From: Clostridia bacterium
GTDB taxonomy: Bacteria; Bacillota; Clostridia; Christensenellales; Borkfalkiaceae
DNA length: 47,094 bases
Assembly: GCA_029066845.1 (NCBI GenBank)
Contig: JAIEFR010000018.1
Location: forward strand, 1 to 47,094
Direction: 5' to 3'
The notes under the pieces were generated by a model, which was not told the origin of the DNA, ran no database searches, and saw only the letters and a list, made by a program, of their open reading frames with translations. This document shows, one piece after another, positions 1 through 8,500 of the stretch; within the stretch, counting starts at the first letter, position 1; every line of letters begins with the position of its first letter. Both the position numbers and the translations under genes were made by a program.

Positions 1-73
1 TCCATATTCAACCACAATATATTGTGTTTTGTGTAAAATTTAGCACTATTTTTAAAAATTTTGACGAAAAGTA

Positions 74-102
74 TTGAAATCTTATAAAATACGTGATAAA
101 AT
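74..102 (+). promoter_or_regulatory. Promoter of surface protein gene 1
   Basis: A -35 box TTGAAA (74-79) and a -10 box TAAAAT (97-102) are 17 bp apart, which places the transcript start at about 107-109, exactly where the 5' strand of the leader stem begins. The paralogous leader at 5258-5286 has TTGTAA-17-TAAAAT in the same relative position. An overlapping TTGACG (61-66) with TATAAA (83-88) is also possible but is not conserved in the second copy. Upstream lies a perfect 14-bp palindrome, CACAATATATTGTG (13-26). Confidence 0.65.
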
Positions 103-107
103 CATTA

Positions 108-270
108 TGCGCCACAATTGAATACTTATTATCATATAAAGGTTACAACGGCATAAGTGTACCCTTCTTTTCCTTTATGTGATAATTGTACTTATGGAAT
201 TGTGGCGCAACTATTAAGGGACATTTAGGCGGGCGTTCCTTAATAGGAGCGCTCTTTTTTATTTGCCCGC
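108..270 (+). promoter_or_regulatory. Structured 5' leader RNA with terminator/antiterminator, copy 1 (candidate riboswitch or attenuator)
   Basis: The predicted transcript opens with TGCGCCACAATT (108-119), which pairs perfectly with AATTGTGGCGCA (198-209), giving stem P1. Inside it, 128-142 pairs with 172-186 (P2, 15 bp, one G-U). The P2 loop carries GCATAAGTG (151-159), whose CATAAGT can pair with ACTTATG (190-196), making a pseudoknot. One base after P1, CTATTAAGGG (211-220) can pair with TCCTTAATAG (237-246) as an antiterminator. That pairing excludes the terminator hairpin 231-239/246-254. GCGGGC (229-234) can also pair with GCCCGC (265-270) next to the ribosome site. The whole architecture recurs at 5292-5566 with different sequence. 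I do not recognise it as a known riboswitch class; ligand unknown. Confidence 0.7.
231..263 (+). terminator. Leader terminator hairpin, copy 1
   Basis: GGGCGTTCC (231-239) pairs with GGAGCGCTC (246-254) through a six-base loop, followed by a T-run at 255-260. It sits between the promoter and the start codon at 286, so it must be conditional. Its 5' arm and loop overlap the bases of the alternative antiterminator stem. Confidence 0.75.
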
Positions 271-285
271 GAAGGAGTACGCTTT

Positions 286-3200
286 ATGAAAATTAAACGT
301 AAAACTTTTTGGGGAGGCATAATAGCCGCGCTGTGCGCTTGCACCGCGCTCACTTTCGGCGCGGTTTATTCTTCTAATAATAAGGTAGATGCAAGTGCGG
401 CAACTGCTCAAAACCCTAAGGATAAAATACAATTAACATATACGGCTTCTTATTTTAGTTCGACGACTGCTTCTAGCGTTGCTGTTGGATCAATGACCCC
501 TTTTGACGCTACTCATTCATTACAGTATAGCAGCGGTCCAAGTCTTAATGCCGTAGGGACACATATTACTTATAGTCAGACAACAGCATATAACAGTGGT
601 AAATGGGTATATTTTGACGTTAAAGTAAATATACCTGTTCCCGCGTGGGAAGAGTGGGATGTATCATATAAGCTTGACTTTACTTTGAGTGGGTCTAATA
701 ATTCGGACGGCGGATACAATCAGTCGGTGGGTGCATTATATTATTTGCCTGATACGACGACTTTTGACCAAACTTACAACAATACTACGCAAGCCGATTC
801 GAGTAGCATTACAGCTTTGACTTACACAGCTGTGCCAGTGTCTGGCAACGGCAGATATGTTAATGGCAAATATGTACAAGGTAAGTCAATATCTCATACA
901 CCGGCTCTTTATTCCAGTGCAACAGATCCGACTACTAAAAGTACGCTTACGCTTACCAATAAGTCCGGCAACGAAAAAACTTTTACTTTCAGTTACGGAA
1001 TGTACGTTGCTCTATCTATCAGTTCTTCTCGTAATAGTAGAGTTACTGCTTGTAACACATTATTAACTGCGGACGATGTTACCGTAAAGGAGTTGTCTGT
1101 GCCTGTGCCTTCTCCCGATTTAACTTACAATTATGACGGCACGGATAAAACTAGCACGATAGTGGATACAATAGAAAATTCAAATTGGTACACTAAGGGC
1201 GGCGCAGATTGGTATACTCCCGGCAGTTGGGCGCAATACGTGCTTCCCGCCGGCGAAATTAAAAACGTAATTAAAAATGACGGAGTAATCGGCAGTTATG
1301 AAATTTCGTATTCGCTTTTAGATATATATCCGTTTAAGCTTGAAGACGGAACTTTTACTACCGACTCGCAGACTTTAAAAGTAACCATAAACCCCTTAAC
1401 GCTTCCCACACCGAGCGGAACGGTAACAATCACGTACAACGGCGAGGAAAAAACGCTGTACGACCTTGCGGACAATTTACGACCCGGATGGTATGATTCG
1501 GATATATACACCGTTCCCAGCATAATTGAAATGGACGATAGCGTTTTCGACGCAGGGGATAAGACCGTTTCGGTAACGTTAAAGTCGTCTAATTACGTTT
1601 GGTCAAATAGCTCAAGCAACTCTTCCGCCGTGCGGACTTTCACGTTCAGGGTCAATAAAAAGGCTCTTGAAACCGAGTTCGTAGATGAAAACGGATTAAA
1701 GGTTGCAAAGTTTAAAGACGAAAACGAAATTTACACGCGCGACAGCGGCGACAAATATCCAATACTTGTAACCAGATATTCCAAAAACGGCATTGCGGCA
1801 AGTGCGACTTACACCAGCCCGAACAGCACGGGTCCGTGGTACGCGCACGCATTTTTGGAAAACGCGGAAAGCTGCAACTATTCGGTTGCAAACACGGGCG
1901 AGTCGTTCACCCTCGATAAAATCGGCGTTCCGTATCCTACACTCGTCGGAAGCGGAAGCGAGGTTTACGATGGCGGGGAGCACGAGTTCATTTACGAAGG
2001 GTACGACCCCGAACTAATGACCTACACTAAACCTGACGGTGCAATCGACTTTGACGGCGAAATTTTAAAAGTAAAAAACGCAGGCACTTATACGCCCGTA
2101 TTCACTCTTTTAAATAATGCGCTTTATGCGTTTTCGGGTAATGCGCCCGCCGCAGTCGAAGTTACGCCCAAAACGGCTACTCTTTCGGCAAGTGTTGACG
2201 GCGGTGAGTGGGGCTGGGAAAGGAGAACGACCAAAGAGGTTGAAATTACCGTTTCAGGCGTTGTTACTGACGATTTGCCCAACTTAACCATAAATGCAGC
2301 TTATTTAAAAGACGGGGTGTCCAGAACGATAGGCGCTACGGCTTATGATTCGGGCTATAAGTATAAGGTAACTATTCCCTCGATAGCGCAGATTGCGACG
2401 TACACGCTTACGCTTACGCTTGCGGACGGCGGAAACTATGCTTTGGCAACGCCGTATACGCAGACGTTCAATATTACCGGTACGGTACCGCCCTTTGACG
2501 AGCAGTATATAGTATGGCAGTACACCGTGGACGGAAGGAAAACGCAGTTAAACGATTTCGTATATGACGGCGACGTGGTTTTGGTTGAATTCACAGGCAA
2601 AGAATATACGTTTTCGGTTGACGAAACCGATTTGCAGCCCTACGGCTTAAAAGTGAAAGACAACGGTTATCAGGGGCAAAGTGCGACCAACGTTAAAGCG
2701 GCTGATAACGGAATTTACACTATGACGGTGACGATTGCAGCGATTGACGAAAACACTGTTTTTGCCGACACGTCGTTTACTCTGCAATTTAAAATAGTTC
2801 CCAAGGTGCTTGATTTTTCAAATGCCGAGTGGGAATACAGCGATTCGACGGATTCAGACGGCAACAAGATATGGGAACCGCTTTCAGTAAGTAGTAAGCC
2901 CTCGTATACGGGCAATGCGGTTTCCGTGCGCATATCGCCAGCATATATGGCAAGTATAGGGCTTGCGGCAGGCGACTACACCGAAAATTATAGCTCGTTG
3001 GACAACCTCACGGAACAGGGACAAAAGAGGACCAATGTCGAAATTACGATAACCAACGCCAACTACACGACGGCGGACGGCGGCTACGTATCGATACAAT
3101 ATGACTGGGAAATTACGGCGCGTGCATTGACTTATAGCTGGAGCGGCACGCAGAGTGTGCAAGCTGGCGGTCAGTCGTTTGATATCCCTGCAATAGTCTT

Positions 3201-5142
3201 TGACGCTCCCGGCGATTATTCGCAGTATTACGAATATATTTATACAGTGGATGACACGGATTACACGTACGAACAGTTGCAGGAATATATGGCGGCAAAC
3301 TGGACGGACGAAACACCCGTAAGCGGTACGATGCGCGTGCAATTGAAGGACGGCGTGACTGATTACGTCATACTTACGAGCAGCCGTCAGTTCAATACGG
3401 GCACTCCCAAGATGACGCTTAGCGTTGCTGTTTCTGGCAGCGGTGCGGAGTACGGAAAAGTTTCGTTTGCGGTTAGCGTCGTAAGGGGCACTTCGGACGA
3501 GAGCAGGCGTACGGAGGTTACTATTTCGGGCGGCGCGCTTGAAACTGCGCGTACCTTTGACGGTAACGACAACGAACTTGCTAAGTTTGTCAATAAGCTC
3601 GGCGCGGGAATTTATACGATTACCGTAAGTCTGAAAACTGACAACGAAGATTCTTACGTTCTTTCGCAAAAGGAATTCGAGTTTGTGGTTTGCAAACAGA
3701 ACGTGCAGCTTCCTACCGTACGCGAAATAGTGTTCACGGGCGAAACGATAAATATTATTGATTACCTCGACGGCTTTGACCCGGAGCTTATGAAGCTTAT
3801 AGGCGCGGCGGAAGGCGAAAACGGTATCGTATCGGGACGCGATTACAGAAAGAGCGGCTATTTCACGACTATTGCGCTTATAGACGGCGCGAACTACCAG
3901 TTTGTAAAGGCGGCGGAGAGCGGCGCGGAAGCGGTTAAGGCAACCTTAAAATTTGCAGTTGCATTTGCCGACGGCGAAGAAGTGCTCGGCAGCGAGTACG
4001 AAATCAACTGGATGATAAACCGTTTCCGCATCACCGAAGATATGTGGGACAAGAGCGGTAAGCAGGGCGTAACGCTCAAGCTGCCCGCACAGTTTGCGGC
4101 AATGCTTGCGGACGAAAACCTGTTGAAGATAACTTTCAACTACTATGAAGACCAGAACGGCGCGGCATTGGAAGACTTCACCTTCAAGGGCGGTAATTCG
4201 TTCTATGTGAGCGCGACCCTGACGGGCGAGGAAGCCAACAACTTCGAATTCGAAAACGCCTCGCAGATTTCGGACAAAACCGTTTATACGGTACCGCAGA
4301 GCAAGACGGAAGCGTTCTTCAACAACACGATGACGTTTGTAAAGAACAATATGATACTCGTTATCGGTTGTGCGGCAGGCTTGTTGCTTTTGATACTTCT
4401 TATAATAATAATCGCTTGTGCGGCGCGTGCGGCAAAGAGAAAGCGCGAACGCGAGGAACAGCGCAGGCTGGAAGAAAAGGAAGAGCGCAAGCGCGAGCAG
4501 GAAGAACGCCGTCTGGAACGCGAGGAAAGAATGGCGCGTATGTCCCAGCAGCAGATGATGATGCCTCAGATGATGCCCCAGGGAATGCCTCAGATGGGCG
4601 GACAGGCTATGTCGATGGGCGGCTCTATGGGCGGCGGTTCGGTAAGCGAAGCGCAGTTCAGGCAAATGCAGGAGGAGCTGGCGGAGCTTAAGGCCGAAAA
4701 GCTTGCAAAAGAGGCGGCGCAGCAGCAGATTGCCCAGGCGAAAGCCGACATACAGTTTGCGGGCTTTATGGCGCAGATTATGCAGGGCGGCGGCTCAATG
4801 GATAAGCTTACCGAGATTATCAGAACGGAAGTCAGAAACGCGCTTGCGGACGAAAGGTCGGCAGGACAGTCGCCCGACGGACGTAAGGAGGAGGCAAAAG
4901 AGGCAACTCCCGTGTGCCCTCCAGACGCGGTAATGACTACGGTGACAACCACCAAGATAGACACTACCAAGAAGCAGGCGCAGGCGGCACAGACAGGCGA
5001 GCGCGCGGCGGCAAGACCGATAGTGCGCAACTTTGTGGCACCTATGCCGGTGGACGACGGCAGAGTGTTTGACGTGGGCGGCTTCTATACACCCGCCGAC
5101 TCCGTAGCCGATATAGGTTCGAGCGAAGAAGACAAGGATTAA
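286..5142 (+). CDS. Giant single-pass surface protein with MBG/Ig-like ectodomain and conserved cytoplasmic tail (1618 aa)
   Basis: Function unknown; probably a surface adhesin or glycan-binding protein. Residues 1-38 form a signal peptide (KIKRKTF start, then a hydrophobic core ending near Ala). The ectodomain to about 1350 is Thr/Ser/Asn/Tyr-rich and carries repeated MBG/Ig-like units with recurring T-Y-N-G-x-x-K and N-Y-x-x-T patterns; there is no LPXTG motif. A membrane helix spans about 1356-1380. The roughly 238-residue cytoplasmic tail has an Arg/Glu coiled coil, a Met/Gln/Pro-rich segment (about 1418-1450), a second helical stretch, VMTTVTTTKIDTTKK near 1547, and a C-terminal VAPMPVDDGR...FDVGGFYTPAD block. 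The signal peptide and tail are shared with the next gene. The ATG at 286 follows GAAGGAG (271-277). The N-terminal 250 residues use more AT-rich codons than the rest, suggesting domain exchange. Confidence 0.85.
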   Translation: MKIKRKTFWGGIIAALCACTALTFGAVYSSNNKVDASAATAQNPKDKIQLTYTASYFSSTTASSVAVGSMTPFDATHSLQYSSGPSLNAVGTHITYSQTTAYNSGKWVYFDVKVNIPVPAWEEWDVSYKLDFTLSGSNNSDGGYNQSVGALYYLPDTTTFDQTYNNTTQADSSSITALTYTAVPVSGNGRYVNGKYVQGKSISHTPALYSSATDPTTKSTLTLTNKSGNEKTFTFSYGMYVALSISSSRNSRVTACNTLLTADDVTVKELSVPVPSPDLTYNYDGTDKTSTIVDTIENSNWYTKGGADWYTPGSWAQYVLPAGEIKNVIKNDGVIGSYEISYSLLDIYPFKLEDGTFTTDSQTLKVTINPLTLPTPSGTVTITYNGEEKTLYDLADNLRPGWYDSDIYTVPSIIEMDDSVFDAGDKTVSVTLKSSNYVWSNSSSNSSAVRTFTFRVNKKALETEFVDENGLKVAKFKDENEIYTRDSGDKYPILVTRYSKNGIAASATYTSPNSTGPWYAHAFLENAESCNYSVANTGESFTLDKIGVPYPTLVGSGSEVYDGGEHEFIYEGYDPELMTYTKPDGAIDFDGEILKVKNAGTYTPVFTLLNNALYAFSGNAPAAVEVTPKTATLSASVDGGEWGWERRTTKEVEITVSGVVTDDLPNLTINAAYLKDGVSRTIGATAYDSGYKYKVTIPSIAQIATYTLTLTLADGGNYALATPYTQTFNITGTVPPFDEQYIVWQYTVDGRKTQLNDFVYDGDVVLVEFTGKEYTFSVDETDLQPYGLKVKDNGYQGQSATNVKAADNGIYTMTVTIAAIDENTVFADTSFTLQFKIVPKVLDFSNAEWEYSDSTDSDGNKIWEPLSVSSKPSYTGNAVSVRISPAYMASIGLAAGDYTENYSSLDNLTEQGQKRTNVEITITNANYTTADGGYVSIQYDWEITARALTYSWSGTQSVQAGGQSFDIPAIVFDAPGDYSQYYEYIYTVDDTDYTYEQLQEYMAANWTDETPVSGTMRVQLKDGVTDYVILTSSRQFNTGTPKMTLSVAVSGSGAEYGKVSFAVSVVRGTSDESRRTEVTISGGALETARTFDGNDNELAKFVNKLGAGIYTITVSLKTDNEDSYVLSQKEFEFVVCKQNVQLPTVREIVFTGETINIIDYLDGFDPELMKLIGAAEGENGIVSGRDYRKSGYFTTIALIDGANYQFVKAAESGAEAVKATLKFAVAFADGEEVLGSEYEINWMINRFRITEDMWDKSGKQGVTLKLPAQFAAMLADENLLKITFNYYEDQNGAALEDFTFKGGNSFYVSATLTGEEANNFEFENASQISDKTVYTVPQSKTEAFFNNTMTFVKNNMILVIGCAAGLLLLILLIIIIACAARAAKRKREREEQRRLEEKEERKREQEERRLEREERMARMSQQQMMMPQMMPQGMPQMGGQAMSMGGSMGGGSVSEAQFRQMQEELAELKAEKLAKEAAQQQIAQAKADIQFAGFMAQIMQGGGSMDKLTEIIRTEVRNALADERSAGQSPDGRKEEAKEATPVCPPDAVMTTVTTTKIDTTKKQAQAAQTGERAAARPIVRNFVAPMPVDDGRVFDVGGFYTPADSVADIGSSEEDKD

Positions 5143-5155
5143 ACGAAAAATTGAA

Positions 5156-5186
5156 GTCCCGCGGCTGTTGCCGCGGGACTTTTTTG
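5156..5186 (+). terminator. Rho-independent terminator after surface protein 1
   Basis: GTCCCGCGGC (5156-5165) and GCCGCGGGAC (5170-5179) form a perfect 10-bp stem with a TGTT loop, followed by six T. It separates the two surface genes into independent transcripts. Confidence 0.93.
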
Positions 5187-5257
5187 CTATTTCAACCACA
5201 ACATATAGTGTTTTATGCAAATTTAACAACTATTTTAAAAATCTTTGCCGAAAAGTA

Positions 5258-5286
5258 TTGTAAAATTGAAAGCGCCGTGATAAAAT
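5258..5286 (+). promoter_or_regulatory. Promoter of surface protein gene 2
   Basis: TTGTAA (5258-5263) and TAAAAT (5281-5286) lie 17 bp apart, at the same place relative to the leader stem as in copy 1. About 60 bp upstream of the -35 box is also alignable with the first gene, including the imperfect palindrome CACAACATATAGTG (5197-5210). Confidence 0.65.
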
Positions 5287-5291
5287 ATGTA

Positions 5292-5566
5292 TGCCAAATA
5301 TCAAACTTCATAATAGGTAAAGTGTCACTCATAGTATTGAGTTGTTTTTGCGTTACATTTTTATCAATCTTCATCACAGATCGTTAATGGCATATAGTAC
5401 CTGACTTGTCTGTGTGAAGAGCATAAGTGCATAAACAATTTAATACATAATTGTCGATACTTTGACACCTTATCGCAAATTTACAAAGAAAGTTTGATGT
5501 TTGGCGACTGTTAAGGGTACTTAGTGCGGGCAACCTTTAACGGTTGCCCTTATTTTTTTAGCCCGC
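5292..5566 (+). promoter_or_regulatory. Structured 5' leader RNA with terminator/antiterminator, copy 2
   Basis: Same layout as the leader at 108-270 but larger and diverged. P1 pairs 5292-5308 with 5490-5506 over 17 bp with two G-U pairs. P2 is the shorter GTGTCA/TGACAC (5322-5327/5463-5468). GCATAAGTG recurs (5421-5429) and can pair with CTTATCGC (5469-5476), just 3' of P2 as in copy 1. An extra 11-bp hairpin, 5369-5380/5409-5419, fills the loop. One base after P1, CTGTTAAGGG (5508-5517) pairs fully with CCTTTAACGG (5534-5543), with compensatory A-T to G-C and U-A to U-G changes relative to copy 1. GCGGGC (5526-5531) can pair with GCCCGC (5561-5566). Confidence 0.7.
5528..5559 (+). terminator. 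Leader terminator hairpin, copy 2
   Basis: GGGCAACC (5528-5535) pairs perfectly with GGTTGCCC (5542-5549) around the loop TTTAAC, followed by TTATTTTTTT. The antiterminator partner (5534-5543) overlaps the stem and loop, so only one of the two can form. The start codon is 26 bp downstream. Confidence 0.8.
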
Positions 5567-5584
5567 AAAAAGGGAGTACGGTTT

Positions 5585-8500
5585 ATGAAAATTAAGCGTA
5601 AAACTTTTGTAGGAGGATTGTTAGCGACACTGTGCGCGTGCACTGCGCTCACTTTCGGCGCGGTTTTTTCGTCTAATAAAATCAGCGCGGAAGCCGCAAT
5701 GTCGGTTACTTCGTCAGACGCGGAAGTTATCGGCGAGCTTGCCAAGGACTACGCGGCGAGCGGTTGGAAGGGTTCGTACAACCCCGAAAACGTTTCTAAA
5801 CTTTACGGTGCGATATCAGGTACTACGGGCGCGAACGCGACTTTGCAGTCGGTTAAAACTGCGCTTACTTCTTCAACGAGCACGGAATCTATAACGGGCA
5901 ATAAAGTTATAACCGCAACCGACTTAGCGGCGGTAAGCACGCACAGCGGCAAGGATATAGTTGTAACCTTGGGCGGTTTACAGTGGACTGTCGTCTACGT
6001 TTCCGAATCAATCGGGGGCGACCTTGTTGCAACGCTTTTGCTTGCCGACTCTCTTAATGACGGCAGCAACTATGTTTCGGGTCGTTTTGTAAGCTGGTCG
6101 TCAACGTCTACTAATTCCCAAGGCGGTGCCTATCCCGCGAATATGTACAGTTCGAGTCAGTTAAGAAGCGTGCTTATGGGTACCCAGTATTCAACAAACT
6201 CGTCAACTCTTTCAACCGTTGCTCAAGGCGAGGCGAATCAACATACCGGCATAAAGGCTATGATAAACAATTTCGGTTCGACGGGCGTTATAGCAACTCC
6301 GCAGGATATGAAGTGGCAGGAAGCCGAAAATTCAAAAGATATCTTATCGAACTTTACTCATCCTTCGGGTAACGTAACGCCTACGGTCAGACAGTTTAAC
6401 GACGCCTGGGGTACGGGGCTTACGGGTTACAGCACAAAAGTAACAAACTACGAAAATAAAACTGCATACTTAGACTGGATAAGCGACTATTTCTGGATAC
6501 CGAGCGTTGCCGAAAGAGCTTATATAAGTGATTCTGTACAGGGGATGTGGAAGCTTACTGCAAATCAGCGCAAAAGCACAGGCGTAAGATACAGTTCAAC
6601 TGGCGGCGACCCTATGGTATGGAGCCGAACAGCTTCTGCGTCAAATTCTACTAATCCTTCTTGGTGGGTTAACGGCAGTGTAGCTTTCAATTTCCGAGAG
6701 GATGGTAATGGGATTCATACTGGCGGCGATTGCGCTTCGACTATGGCTGTTCGCCCCGCAATGCACCTCAATTTGTCTGCGCTGAACAAAAAGGTTTTAG
6801 CCAACCCCGCTGACGTAACCACCGAACCCGATGGTGCAAGCGGCAGACAGAATATCGTGTACGACGGAAGCGTTAAAGACCTTGACGCGGTTTTACCCGA
6901 CTGGTACACCGGTAATGAATCATTCTTCAACGATTACGCGGATATAACCTATCATTATAAAAATACGGGCGATACGACCGCATTCGATACGACTAACCCC
7001 GGTACTTTAACCGCGGCAACGGACGTTAAAAACGCGGGCAGATATCAGGTTACGATAAAGCTTAAATCTACAAGTCCGATAACCTGGTTCGCCGCAAGCG
7101 GAGCCCCCGTTACCGAAAAGAAAGTTATACTTACCGTACAGCAGTGCGAAGTCAAGTATAAGTGGGCGAATATAGGACTTGACAGCTCGTGGGAAGCGAC
7201 GTTTGCGCAGACCTTTACACCCGCAACGGGTACTTCTGCCGCGCCCTGGGTATATTTAAACTACACTCTGCCCGTTACCACCGATAACACGGCTTCGGGC
7301 GGCAGCGGCGGCACGGTTTCAAATGATACGGTACCTTACGTTCTTTTAACGTTCACGGGTACGCAGTCGCAGTTTGCCGACTATAAAATTTCTGATATAG
7401 ACAACGTGCGCAGCACTACCTCGAAGGGCAGTGACTATCCCAAACACGCAGATACTTATACCGTGTCATTTACGGATAAGAACGCGAAGACTTCAAACTA
7501 TAAGCTGGTTGCGGACACGGGCGAAAGCGCAACGCGGCAGTATATTATACATAGATTGAAGGTGGACGTTCCCACTGCGCCTGCGGCGCTTACTTATAAC
7601 GGCGCGGACCAGCCGTTCAGCAACGTGCCCAAGTTCGATTCTAAGTTTATGACCTACGGTCAGATGGCGGCGGACGGTGTAACCTATAACGAGAACGCAA
7701 CGCCCGTGCAGTCGGACGGCACTACGCCAAAAATGACGGCAAGCGTTACGGCGAACAAGCTTACGCTGACGGCTAAGGACGCGGATAAGTACGATATGTA
7801 TTACCGTCTGCTTACCGAAGCCAATACTTCAAGCGTGCAGGAAGTGCGCGACTATATGTGGACGGATGCAACCTCCGCAGACTCCGCGCCTATAAAGAAA
7901 GTCACCTACGAAATCAAGGCAAAGACTCTTGAATTTACTTTCTCTTCAAGCAGCAACAGCTGGTCGATAAAGAATAACGACGAAACCAACAAGCTTACGT
8001 ACGACTATGCTTCGGGCAAGGGACCCGCGGCGGGAGAGGAGCCTGTTCTCGAACTGTATTACTATCTCAATTCGGACGGCGAAACCAATGCGGTCAAGCA
8101 TTCGGACAGCACCCAGCTTTTGTTCAAGGACTTAACGGACAGGAACAATATGCACGCAACGGGCAAATATACGGTTGTTATCAAGCTTGCGGACTGCGAC
8201 GATACTACCAATACGGTAAACAAGAACTATGTAATAGACGAAACCGCGGCGGCGACTTATCAGAAGGAACTTACCATAACCGCGGGCGAAGCGAGCATTG
8301 ACGACATAGGCATATTCTACAACACGGCAAAGAAGGAGGCGGACGGCATACCTGCCGCGGCTATTCCTTCGGGCGGTTTGACTTACGAATATGACAGCCT
8401 TACCAAGCAGGTTACGGAGTATAAGTTCGAGCTTGATTTTTCGAATATAGATTACCTGACGTATGCGGATACGATATCCTGGAAGTATGCCGACGGTGAA

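Noticed and set aside
108-209. Inverted repeats flanking 78 bp could be an invertible promoter (phase variation)
   Set aside because: The promoter lies outside the repeats, the second copy has a different repeat with G-U-type mismatches, and both abut a terminator/antiterminator. An RNA fold explains more. Read-pair inversion would reopen it.
108-270. Known c-di-GMP riboswitch, common ahead of clostridial adhesins
   Set aside because: None of the conserved c-di-GMP-I or -II sequence blocks that I know is present.
2884-3669. Antisense open frame in surface gene 1
   Set aside because: No start signal or family features; mirrors the repeat-rich sense strand.
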